This document shows, piece by piece, positions 52,256 to 59,782 of a stretch of DNA of 64,000 nt. This DNA is from Aquibacillus koreensis (GTDB taxonomy: Bacteria > Bacillota > Bacilli > Bacillales > Amphibacillaceae), in contig NZ_JAOALK010000055.1 in the NCBI RefSeq assembly GCF_025154055.1, positions 1 to 64,000 on the forward strand. Reading direction: 5' to 3'. Position 1 is the stretch's first letter. Each line of letters begins with the position of its first letter. The translations under genes were made by a program, and so were the position numbers. The notes below the pieces were generated by a model that saw only the letters and a program-made list of their open reading frames with translations, was not told the origin of the DNA and did not search any database.

Positions 52256-53809
52256 GTGTCAACATTTCATGGTTTAGAAGTTGCAAAACGTGCGTTGAGT
52301 GCACAACAATCAGCGCTTTATACTACAAGTCATAACATCGCAAACGCGAATACAGAAGGATATTCAAGGCAACGCGTGAATTTTGAGCAAACGGCTCCTT
52401 ATCCACCAGCATCAAGAAATCGTCCACATATTCCAGGGCAACTTGGTAGTGGGGTGGAAGCTGGTTCAATTGAACGTGTCCGTGATCAGTTTTTAGATGT
52501 TCAATATCGGGGTGAAAATAGTAAGCTAGGATATTATCAAACTAGAGCCGATGCAATGGCACAAATGGAAACGATTATGAATGAACCTTCCGAACAAGGT
52601 TTAGCAAACACGATGGATCAATTTTGGCAGGCGTTGCAGGATTTATCAGTGAACCCAGAAGATTCTGGTGCGCGTTCTGTTGTGAGACAACGAGGAATAG
52701 CGGTATCTGAAACATTTAATTACTTATCTGGGTCATTAAATGCCGTTCGTGGTGATCTGAAAAATGAGATTGATGTAACAACAAAAGAAGTAAACTCTCT
52801 CATTAATCAAATCAATAACGTTAATAAGCAAATTGGTGATGTCGAGCCACATGGCTATTTACCAAATGATTTATATGATGAACGTGATCGTTTGATCGAC
52901 AAGCTGTCTGGTCTAGCTGAAATAAAAGTTTCTTATGTGAAAAGTGGTGGGCAACCAAGCCCTACGCATATGGGGAAAGCAACGGTTACATTAGTTGGTA
53001 ATGGGGAAGAAGAGATAAAGTTGGTTGATGCGACAACGAGTACGGTTAACAACGTAGCCATTGGTTACGATGATGACAATAATGTACAAAACCTAACTTT
53101 CTATAATCCAGCAGATTTACCTACTGCGGATACCGACCCTACGACACTGCCAGCAGATCAAAAGACAGTGCTAACTACTGCTGCGTTTAGTGATACTGGT
53201 AAACTAAGAGCATTAATCGAAGCAAATGGTTATATAACAGATAATGGACAAGCTACTGGTGAGTTTAATAGTATGTTAGACGATTTAGATAGCATGGCGT
53301 CTGCCTTTGTAGCGGAGTTTAACAAGACTCACCAAGAAGGTGCGAACTTAGCGGATGATCAAAGCTATGATTTCTTTGCGATTGAAGGCGAAGGGCGTCC
53401 AGCAGCTTTAATGGATGTTACTGATGATATCAAAGGAAATATAGATTTAATTGCTGCCAGCTTAAATGGAGATAGCGGTGATGGTACCAATGCAGAACAA
53501 CTGTCTAATGTATTTTCCAAACTAGATACTGGTTTAGGTGCCAAAACTTCGATTAAAAGTTTCTATGAATCTGCGATTGGTAAAATGGCGGTTGTCACAC
53601 AGGAAGCAAACCGAATGGTGAATAACGCTACAGTATTACGACAACAAGTAGATGAAAACAGACAATCCGTAAGCGCTGTTTCACTAGATGAAGAGATGAC
53701 AAATATGATTAAATTCCAGCATGCGTACAACGCTGCGGCACGTAGTATGACAACTGTCGATGAAATGTTAGATCGTATTATCAATAACATGGGATTAGTA
53801 GGAAGGTAG
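52256..53809 (+). CDS. flgK: FlgK, hook-associated protein 1
   Basis: A 517-residue hook-filament junction protein. The N-terminal rod-type motif (FHGLEVAKRALSAQQSALYTTSHNIANANTEGYSRQRVNFE) and the C-terminal DEEMTNMIKFQHAYNAAARSMTTVDEMLDRIINNMG are classic. The GTG start has AAGGAGG upstream. It is secreted by the flagellar type III apparatus with FlgN as the probable chaperone. Confidence 0.94.
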   Translation: MSTFHGLEVAKRALSAQQSALYTTSHNIANANTEGYSRQRVNFEQTAPYPPASRNRPHIPGQLGSGVEAGSIERVRDQFLDVQYRGENSKLGYYQTRADAMAQMETIMNEPSEQGLANTMDQFWQALQDLSVNPEDSGARSVVRQRGIAVSETFNYLSGSLNAVRGDLKNEIDVTTKEVNSLINQINNVNKQIGDVEPHGYLPNDLYDERDRLIDKLSGLAEIKVSYVKSGGQPSPTHMGKATVTLVGNGEEEIKLVDATTSTVNNVAIGYDDDNNVQNLTFYNPADLPTADTDPTTLPADQKTVLTTAAFSDTGKLRALIEANGYITDNGQATGEFNSMLDDLDSMASAFVAEFNKTHQEGANLADDQSYDFFAIEGEGRPAALMDVTDDIKGNIDLIAASLNGDSGDGTNAEQLSNVFSKLDTGLGAKTSIKSFYESAIGKMAVVTQEANRMVNNATVLRQQVDENRQSVSAVSLDEEMTNMIKFQHAYNAAARSMTTVDEMLDRIINNMGLVGR

Positions 53810-53820
53810 GTGACTAGCAG

Positions 53821-54732
53821 ATGCGTGTAACACAGAGTATGTTATCGAACAATATGCTGCGTAATTTGAGTAATAGTTATAGTAATCTAGGAAAGTATAT
53901 GGATCAACTATCAACTGGTAAAAAGGTAAACCGTCCTTCTGATGATCCTGTGGTGGCGATGAAGGGGATGAATTATCGTTCCCAGGTAGTTAACGTGGAG
54001 CAGTTTGAGCGTAATATTGGGGAAGTGCATAATTGGATGGACAATTCAGATGCGGCGCTGGATAAGGCAACACAAGCGCTCCAACGGTTACGTGAGTTAG
54101 CTGTTAAAGGGTCGAATGGTACATATGAAGAAGGTCAACGTGAGAGTATTGCGAAAGAGATAGATCAATTAAAAGATCACTTAGCAGATATTGGGAATAC
54201 TAAGGTAAATAATAAGTATATATTTAACGGTACTAAAACAACAGGTACAATTGATGCAGATGGGAATACGTTAAAACCTGTTGAGGTCGATGATGAGGGT
54301 ATCATTACATCTGTGTCAGATAGTACGGATCCAGTTCTAATCGAAGTATCAAGTGGCGTAAAGTTACAAGCGAACGTGAATGCAACAAATGTATTCAGTA
54401 AGCAGTTGTTCGAAGATATTGAAGCTTTTTCACAAGCATTAAAAGATGATGATCAAGCTGGGCTTGAAGATGTTCTATCTAATTTAGATATTCACATTGA
54501 TAATACGGTTAACGAAAGAGCAGACCTTGGTGCTCGAATGAATCGTTTAGAATTAGTCGAAAACCGAGTGATTGAACAACAAATCACCGCGACCAAAATG
54601 ATGTCTGAAAACGAAGATGCCAATATGGAAGAAGTTATTATGAATCTTACTTCTCAAGAAAGTGTGCATAGAGCCGCTTTAAGTTCTGGTTCACGAGTAA
54701 TTCAACCAACATTATTAGATTTCTTACGTTAA
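53821..54732 (+). CDS. flgL: FlgL, hook-associated protein 3
   Basis: A 303-residue flagellin-like junction protein with the conserved N-terminus (RVTQSMLSNNMLRNLSNSYSNLGKYMDQLSTGKKVNRPSDDPVVA) and C-terminal helix (NLTSQESVHRAALSSGSRVIQPTLLDFLR). It lies 11 bp after flgK. A hairpin terminator follows its stop. Confidence 0.94.
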   Translation: MRVTQSMLSNNMLRNLSNSYSNLGKYMDQLSTGKKVNRPSDDPVVAMKGMNYRSQVVNVEQFERNIGEVHNWMDNSDAALDKATQALQRLRELAVKGSNGTYEEGQRESIAKEIDQLKDHLADIGNTKVNNKYIFNGTKTTGTIDADGNTLKPVEVDDEGIITSVSDSTDPVLIEVSSGVKLQANVNATNVFSKQLFEDIEAFSQALKDDDQAGLEDVLSNLDIHIDNTVNERADLGARMNRLELVENRVIEQQITATKMMSENEDANMEEVIMNLTSQESVHRAALSSGSRVIQPTLLDFLR

Positions 54733-54739
54733 TCCGATA

Positions 54740-54771
54740 GCACTTGCCATATTCCTATGGCAAGGCTTTTT
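54740..54771 (+). terminator. Terminator after flgL
   Basis: CTTGCCAT / ATGGCAAG with a 6-nt loop, then GCTTTTTACT. Possibly partial, since flagellar genes continue. Confidence 0.6.
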
Positions 54772-54798
54772 ACTATCCAATAGGAAAAGAGGGATACG

Positions 54799-55389
54799 AT
54801 GAACTTTCCTCAAATACGATTACAATCGCAAATGGCTAAAATACAATTGAACACGACTGATAGTGTCCAAACGATTGAACAGCCAAAAGCAACACAATCT
54901 ATTCAGCAATCGAAAGCTAATATGCAAATCCATACCTCACCTTCCAGATTAACGATTGATCAGACGCAGGCTTGGGAGGATATGAATATTAAACATGTCT
55001 CAAGGATGATTGAGGATGCAGCACAAGCAGGTCGACAAGATGCTGCAAAAGGAACAACAAGACGAGTTCGTGAAGGTGTAGAGTTGATGCAAATAGAAAA
55101 CAACGGTAATCCGATTGCTAGACAAGCGAAACAGAATAGTGAGGGTGAGCCAAAACAATTTAATATTGGCTGGATTCCATCACATGGTGCGGTCAAAATT
55201 GATTACCAGCCAAGTAATGTGGACATAGATGTGAATGTAAGTAAACCGAATATACAGACACAGATAAATAAACCTAAGATTAATTATCAGCCAGGTTCTG
55301 TTGATGTAGATATAGCACAACGTAACAGCTTAGACATTGATTTTGATAACTTAAAGCATGTTGGAATAAACTTTGAAATGACTATTTAA
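54799..55389 (+). CDS. YviE-like protein (DUF6470)
   Basis: A 196-residue protein in the yviE position between flgL and fliW. The sequence starts with the family's FPQIRLQSQMAKI and has repeated NYQP-type beta segments (KINYQPGSVDVDI) near the C-terminus. Function unknown; it is conserved only beside flagellar genes. SD AAGAGGG. Confidence 0.85.
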   Translation: MNFPQIRLQSQMAKIQLNTTDSVQTIEQPKATQSIQQSKANMQIHTSPSRLTIDQTQAWEDMNIKHVSRMIEDAAQAGRQDAAKGTTRRVREGVELMQIENNGNPIARQAKQNSEGEPKQFNIGWIPSHGAVKIDYQPSNVDIDVNVSKPNIQTQINKPKINYQPGSVDVDIAQRNSLDIDFDNLKHVGINFEMTI

Positions 55390-55405
55390 TAAGAAGGGTT
55401 GAGCG

Positions 55406-55858
55406 ATGAAATTACAAACGAAATATTTTGGTGAGATTGATGTAAATGAAAAAGAAATAATTTCCTTTCCACAGGGGATTCCTGGGTTTGTAAATGAGAA
55501 AGAATTTTTATTATTACCACTAGAAGATAATTCAGTGTTTCAAGTGTTACAATCTGCTTCTAATGTAGATCCGGCATTTATTGTGGTAAATCCGTTTCAT
55601 TTTGTGACAGGATATGAATTTGACTTGGATCAGGGGACATTAGAATTATTAGAGATTGAATCTGAAAAGGATGTAAACGTGCTATCGATCGTGTCATTAA
55701 AAGATCCTTTTACGACAAGCACTGCGAATTTACAGGCCCCTGTTGTTATTAACCAAGCTAAGCGTATAGGTAAGCAATATATTACTAACCTAAAAGACTT
55801 TACTACGAAAGAAACTTTATTCACTAAACAACTTACCTCCCAGGTAAAGGAGGATTAA
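55406..55858 (+). CDS. fliW: FliW, flagellin-binding assembly factor
   Basis: A 150-residue protein that binds either flagellin or CsrA. When flagellin is exported, FliW is freed and blocks CsrA, allowing hag translation. Family blocks are [18 protein letters not shown] and [16 protein letters not shown]. It lies 1 bp upstream of csrA, the usual coupled pair, and just upstream of hag. Confidence 0.93.
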   Translation: MKLQTKYFGEIDVNEKEIISFPQGIPGFVNEKEFLLLPLEDNSVFQVLQSASNVDPAFIVVNPFHFVTGYEFDLDQGTLELLEIESEKDVNVLSIVSLKDPFTTSTANLQAPVVINQAKRIGKQYITNLKDFTTKETLFTKQLTSQVKED

Positions 55859-55859
55859 C

Positions 55860-56090
55860 ATGTTAGTACTTACGAGACGAATAAATGAAGCGATTAAGAT
55901 TGGTGACAATATCGAGGTTAAAGTCCTAGGTATAGACGGAGATCAAATCAAATTAGGGATAGATGCTCCGAAACATGTGGATATTCATCGAATGGAAGTT
56001 TACTTAGACATACAACAACAAAACAGTGAAGCGGCCGGTATTTCGACAGATTTGTTGAATTTATTGAAAAATAATACAAAAAAAGATTAA
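55860..56090 (+). CDS. csrA: CsrA translational repressor
   Basis: A 76-residue RNA-binding homodimer: [37 protein letters not shown] is the diagnostic N-terminus and the RNA-binding Arg cluster (LTRR, HIHR-type) is present. It represses hag translation by covering its SD. A near-ideal binding hairpin lies in the hag leader (56173-56186). The csrA 3' end overlaps the hag promoter. Confidence 0.95.
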   Translation: MLVLTRRINEAIKIGDNIEVKVLGIDGDQIKLGIDAPKHVDIHRMEVYLDIQQQNSEAAGISTDLLNLLKNNTKKD

Positions 56091-56114
56091 ACATATGGTG
56101 AATTCCTCCGATAT
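56088..56114 (+). promoter_or_regulatory. Sigma-D promoter of hag
   Basis: TAAA, exactly 15 nt, then TCCGATAT (7 of 8 against GCCGATAT). It begins inside the csrA stop region, giving a leader of about 95 nt. Confidence 0.88.
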
Positions 56115-56172
56115 AAGGATTGTAAAGCTAAATGATACTGAAGGCGGCCGACTTTGGTTCATCTAGTGATAA

Positions 56173-56209
56173 CCACAAGGATGTGGGAAAACGACAACTC
56201 AAGGAGGAA
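56173..56209 (+). promoter_or_regulatory. CsrA-binding sites in the hag leader
   Basis: CCACA-AGGA-TGTGG (56173-56186) presents AGGA in the loop of a 5-bp stem and contains ACAAGGATGT, which fits the known CsrA consensus RUACARGGAUGU over its core. A second site is the SD itself (CTCAAGGAGGA, 56199-56209), 12 nt downstream, suiting one CsrA dimer bridging both. Confidence 0.85.
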
Positions 56210-56215
56210 TTTATA

Positions 56216-57463
56216 GTGAGAATTAATCACAATATTGCAGCGTTAAATACACACCGTCAATTAGGTAGTGCACAAAATGCGCAACAAAATTCAATGGAGA
56301 AATTGGCTTCAGGACTTCGTATCAATGGCGCTTCTGATGATGCGGCAGGACTTGCAATTTCTGAAAAAATGCGTGGGCAAATTCGTGGATTGGATATGGC
56401 AGCTAAGAATTCCCAAGATGCAACCTCTATGATTCAAACAGCTGAGGGAGGACTTAACGAAACGCACTCTATCTTACAACGTATGCGTGAGTTAGCAGTA
56501 CAATCTTCAAACGATACGAATACACCAGAAGATCGCCAAAATATTCAAGATGAAATGAACCAATTAGGTGAAGAAATTCAACGAATTGGTGACCAAACTG
56601 AGTTTAACAAAAAGAGCCTTTTAAATGGAGATATTTCTGATGCGGGGACGGCAACGGCTCACGTAACTACTAATTCATTGGAAGGTACTATGGTTACTGC
56701 TACAACATTAAATGCTGTTCTAGACTCAGATGGAAATAGTGTTGGTATTGAGGATGGAGATACTATTACAGCTACTTGGTCTGTGAATGGAACTCAACAC
56801 TCAAAAACTCTAGAACTATCATCACCTGGTGACGCAGGAACTGAAACATTAGGTACTCTTGCAACTGCATTATCAGATGCTTCTAACACCTTTGCTGTTG
56901 TTGATGGTGACAATGCTATTACAGCTACAGCTCAAACTGATGGTAAAACAGCTCAAATTAACGGTTTATCAATTGAAGTTAAGAGTGCTGATGGTGTTCG
57001 AAAAGAAGCAGCGTCCAATGCTCTTTCTAACTTTAAAACTACTACAGAAGCAGACGATGCATCTAATAATGATTCTCAAACATTTCAAATTGGTGCTAAT
57101 GCAGGACAAACACTTAACCTTGGAATTGAAGATATGCGTGCTGATGCACTAGGTGTACGTAACCTTCAAGTTGGTTCACAAAGTCAAGCATCTACAGCCA
57201 TAAATGTAATTGATGAGGCAATTGCTACTGTGTCAGAAGAACGTTCTAAGTTAGGTGCTACTCAAAATCGACTTGACCATACAATTAATAACTTAAATAC
57301 ATCTTCTGAAAACCTAACTGCTGCGGAATCTCGTATCCGTGACGTAGATATGGCGAAAGAAATGATGAACCAAACTAAGAATTCAATTCTTGGTCAAGCA
57401 GCACAAGCAATGTTGGCTCAAGCGAATAGTGCACCTCAGGGTGTATTGCAACTACTACAATAA
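56216..57463 (+). CDS. hag: Flagellin (unspliced reading ends inside a group I intron)
   Basis: A 415-residue flagellin. The conserved N-terminal D0/D1 region (RINHNIAALNTHRQLGSAQ, residues 2-20) and C-terminal D1/D0 region flank a variable surface domain (about 165-315), longer than in B. subtilis Hag. GTG 56216 has AAGGAGG upstream; an in-frame ATG at 56132 lies in the leader and would add 28 unrelated residues. The exon ends after Ala401 (GCT, 57418). From there this reading enters the intron and still encodes QANSAPQGVLQLLQ-stop. Splicing would replace that tail with QANQQPQGVLQLLQ from 57790-57834, giving the same length. Confidence 0.93.
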   Translation: MRINHNIAALNTHRQLGSAQNAQQNSMEKLASGLRINGASDDAAGLAISEKMRGQIRGLDMAAKNSQDATSMIQTAEGGLNETHSILQRMRELAVQSSNDTNTPEDRQNIQDEMNQLGEEIQRIGDQTEFNKKSLLNGDISDAGTATAHVTTNSLEGTMVTATTLNAVLDSDGNSVGIEDGDTITATWSVNGTQHSKTLELSSPGDAGTETLGTLATALSDASNTFAVVDGDNAITATAQTDGKTAQINGLSIEVKSADGVRKEAASNALSNFKTTTEADDASNNDSQTFQIGANAGQTLNLGIEDMRADALGVRNLQVGSQSQASTAINVIDEAIATVSEERSKLGATQNRLDHTINNLNTSSENLTAAESRIRDVDMAKEMMNQTKNSILGQAAQAMLAQANSAPQGVLQLLQ

Positions 57464-57789
57464 CTATTCGCAGGGCGTCTTATCTAGTAATGGATAAGAG
57501 TATAACTGGGTGAATTGCTGGAACTTCCTAAAACTCCTTCAACCACAACGTAGCTGGAAACGGCAAGCGTGATGGTCAGAAAATGATAGAGATATATGGA
57601 TAATCAGCAGCCAAGCTCCTGTGAGGAAACTCTGGAGAAGGTTCAACGACTAGAGAAGTACGGTCTAAGGTGAGAGCTATGACTATGAATCTCGTAGGGC
57701 AGTCTTAATGACTGTTCGAAGTGCCCAGCTCCATAAGGGTATGGATGAAGATATAGTCTATTCTATGATCGAAAGATATAGCGGCAAAG
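57419..57789 (+). ncRNA. Group I intron in hag (371 nt, no homing endonuclease)
   Basis: All four core elements are present: P AATTGCTGGAA (57513), Q AATCAGCAGCC (57602), R GTTCAACGACTAGA (57641), S AAGATATAGTC (57748). P7 forms from GACTA/TAGTC; P9 is CTAT-ATC closed by a GAAA loop; P2 is CTTATC/GATAAG. P1: exon ...GGCU pairs with GGC (U418 opposite G74, the expected U-G at the splice site), continuing in the 8-bp stem GCGAATAG/CTATTCGC. The 5' site follows U57418 and the intron ends at G57789. The exon part of P1 is short, so exact boundaries need testing. The P1 loop contains an in-frame flagellin C-terminus and stop. Confidence 0.9.
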
Positions 57790-57834
57790 CAAGCCAATCA
57801 ACAACCTCAAGGAGTACTACAGTTACTTCAGTAA
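57790..57834 (+). CDS. hag: Flagellin 3' exon
   Basis: Fifteen codons CAA...TAA encode QANQQPQGVLQLLQ, the standard flagellin C-terminus (QQPQGVLQLL as in B. subtilis Hag). Joined to 57418 they keep frame and give 1248 nt, exactly the length of the unspliced reading. The 45 bp differ from the intronic copy at 14 sites but change only two residues (SA versus QQ). A strong terminator follows 13 bp later. Confidence 0.88.
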   Translation, partial: QANQQPQGVLQLLQ

Positions 57835-57847
57835 TAATAATATTGGA

Positions 57848-57880
57848 AGAGGCTCTGGCTTTGCTAGAGTCTCTTTTTTC
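57848..57880 (+). terminator. Terminator of the hag transcript
   Basis: A 12-bp stem (AGAGGCTCTGGC / GCTAGAGTCTCT, G-T pairs allowed), 3-nt loop, then six Ts. It lies past the 3' exon, so the transcript includes the intron. Confidence 0.88.
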
Positions 57881-57943
57881 TCTATTTAGAACAAGTAAAT
57901 GATTTAAGGTGTTATATTAATAAAATTGTAAACGGGAGGACTT

Positions 57944-58557
57944 ATGGATAATCCAATTTCAAAGATAAATCAATTGACGTATTTAGAAGTCGTTGATAAA
58001 ATTATTGAACTAAATAAAGATGTTAAAGATTTTTGGTCAGAAGCATTAGGATGTGCACCAATCGAAGCATCAAATTTATTAAGTAAGTCAAGATTGGACT
58101 GGCTAGTGTCGCTGTCGTAATCAATGAAGAAATGGAATGAGTGTACTTGTTCTAAAGCGGAAGATGGAGATTTAATACTTGCTTGGGCAAATCTAGGTAC
58201 TTTAGTAGAAGGAACTATAAAGTTATTTCTTTCTGTATATTTAAATGATTATCTGGATGATTCCACAAATTATAAGAATAAAAAAGGAGTAACTACAGCC
58301 TGACGAAATTACATTTGAAAAACTTCGTCAATATTTTAGAGATAAAGTTTGGAAAGACAGGGTGTATGCTTCAAAATTTGATGATTGGGTTCTATTTATG
58401 CTGCAGAGGAGAAATTCTATCCATACTTTTAAAAAGTATAGAAATTGGTACTTTTAATGAATTTAATGCTCATACAAAAAAATACTTAGCTTTTTTAATG
58501 TATCATCCAGCGAGACTACATTATCCAGACTACCAACGGACCGACTTACATCTTTAA
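57944..58557 (+). pseudogene. Frameshifted gene of unknown, possibly HEPN-like, function
   Basis: A good SD (GGGAGGA) and ATG begin a reading (MDNPISKINQLTYLEVV...) broken by an in-frame TAA at 58118. It continues in frame (MKKWNECTCSKAEDGDLILAWANLGTLVEG...) to 58303, shifts frame at about 58299 (PDEITFEKLRQYFRDKVW...RRNSIHTFKKY), then shifts again (EIGTFNEFNAHTKKYLAFLM...HYPDYQ) to 58557. Together they read as one protein of about 200 residues. The RN-x(2)-H motif near RRNSIHTF and helical character suggest a HEPN-type protein, but I am not sure of the family. Confidence 0.65.
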
Positions 58558-58580
58558 TAATAAGTAAATTCACTTGGCAT

Positions 58581-58700
58581 TTGGAGTTTGAAGAAAAACA
58601 ATCTGCAAAACGTGTGAACAGTGTTAGCCTAAAACTAGTGAAGGAATCGATCATGCTTTACAGGAATTGCTGTGTTCGTAGTCCTGAAGATTTCTATTAA
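58581..58700 (+). pseudogene. RadC-like gene fragment
   Basis: A 39-residue reading (AKRVNSVSLKLVKESIMLYRN ... SPEDFY) matches the N-terminal segment of Bacillales RadC/JAB-domain proteins (AKRVNIVSLKMV-E-S-LY-...SPEDAY). The metal-binding JAB core is missing. Confidence 0.6.
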
Positions 58701-58717
58701 TTGCTGTAGAAACTGAA

Positions 58718-58846
58718 TTATAAGCTCGTTTCTTTTACTAACTTTAGACTAACAATATTTACACGTTTTGCTGGTTTATGCTTCATTACAATCTCTCCTT
58801 CTAATAATTCTAATTGTTTCACTTCTTTCGTTTCATAATTCAGCAT
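58718..58846 (-). pseudogene. RadC-like gene fragment, inverted
   Basis: A 42-residue reading (MLNYETKEVK ... KPAKRVNIVSLKLVKETSL) with a strong SD (AAGGAGGG), homologous to the fragment at 58581 but on the opposite strand and cut after the same segment. The two form an inverted pair of RadC remnants. Confidence 0.6.
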
Positions 58847-58870
58847 GCGTTTTCCCTCCTTAAATAAAAA

Positions 58871-58903
58871 TAGCCCCTACTCCAAAGATTGAAGTAGAGG
58901 CTT
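58871..58903 (-). terminator. Terminator-like hairpin reading leftward
   Basis: On the minus strand, AGCCTCTACTTC pairs with GGAGTAGGGGCT, followed by ATTTTTATTT. It has no obvious gene upstream now, so it is probably a relic. Confidence 0.5.
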
Positions 58904-59026
58904 AGATTGCTTGTTTTAAGAACATTTCTAATCTCAAAACAAACGTACATTCTATTATTATATTAAATACTCAATTATTTGATGAACAAGTGAAAACATT
59001 AAAATTAGATTGTTAGACGGAAATTA

Positions 59027-59236
59027 TTGCTTTATTCACAGCTGCAAGAAACTGAGAGTCTCCACGCGTTGAGTGATTGTCTGTTTGAAGAGGAACTTCA
59101 AACAGCGGTTGACCTTGATTCAATCAGTATTTCACAGCTGTCACGTCGCTTAAATGGTATGAACCCAGATCTTTTTCAACGACTATTCCTTGATTTAGTC
59201 TCACAAATTCATGCCAAAACACACTATACATTCTAA
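59027..59236 (+). pseudogene. IS4-family transposase fragment
   Basis: About 69 residues (ESLHALSDCLFEEELQTAV ... SISQLSRRLNGMNPDLFQRLFLDLVSQIHAKTHYT) match the N-terminal part of an IS4-type transposase. The catalytic DDE region is absent, and the reading stops at 59236, 40 bp before the MITE-like element. Confidence 0.6.
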
Positions 59237-59277
59237 AAGGATATCATGTTTTAATACCACGTTTATTTTGATACTGA

Positions 59278-59682
59278 TATATGTGAATATTTCACTCGAT
59301 GAGAACCAGCTTCTCGGACATTTTGAACCACAGTCACGGAGTAAGGACCACTTTCAAGGTATATCTAATTCTAGTAGATCTGGACCGCAAACCGCTACCA
59401 TTGACTTTGCTTTTGTCCGTGTAGTTGAGCTAATGCAGGTTACCCGAAATAATGCCTAAAGGGACAGCTGCAACAGATTGTAACACGGACAAATCGTTTC
59501 TAAGCATTCGTTACCGGGGCCCCGTCCCCTTCCACAGAATTCTAAGAATCGGGCGTGGCAGCAATGGAAAGCAGCTTCGCTGTAGCTATGACTCTCGTTC
59601 AGTGAAGGTGGTTCTATTTCCCAGTGACGAGTGCTCATTTTGTCCGAGGAAGTGGTTCTCACTAACGAAATATTCATATATG
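59278..59682. mobile_element. MITE-like element with about 45-bp imperfect inverted ends
   Basis: The left end (ATGTGAATATTTC ... TGAGAACCAGCTTCTCGGACA) and right end (TGTCCGAGGAAGTGGTTCTCA ... GAAATATTCATAT) are imperfect inverted repeats bounding about 405 bp. The interior looks more G+C-rich than its surroundings and holds no convincing gene; apparent frames there are not supported. Target-site duplications are not obvious. Confidence 0.55.
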
Positions 59683-59782
59683 AAACTGGACTTTAAATGA
59701 TAGTCTTAAATAAACAGGTTTACTTGTAAGATTAAATTACAGTAATTTTATTAATTTAATAGTTTTAGCATGGAGGAATATT

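Noticed and set aside
56132-56215. Upstream ATG for flagellin giving a 28-residue extension
   Set aside because: It would lie in the leader with the CsrA hairpin; the GTG at 56216 has the SD and the universal flagellin N-terminus.
57419-57789. Simple tandem duplication of the flagellin 3' end instead of an intron
   Set aside because: The spacer holds correctly ordered P, Q, R and S elements with P7 pairing, a GNRA-capped P9 and a U-G P1, which a plain duplication would not produce.
57708-57902. Open frame over the intron 3' half and beyond
   Set aside because: It covers the group I core and the 3' exon in the wrong frame; the structural RNA and flagellin tail explain the sequence.
59211-59700. 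Two open frames inside the MITE-like element
   Set aside because: No SD or recognisable protein, and they span the inverted ends; treated as non-coding.
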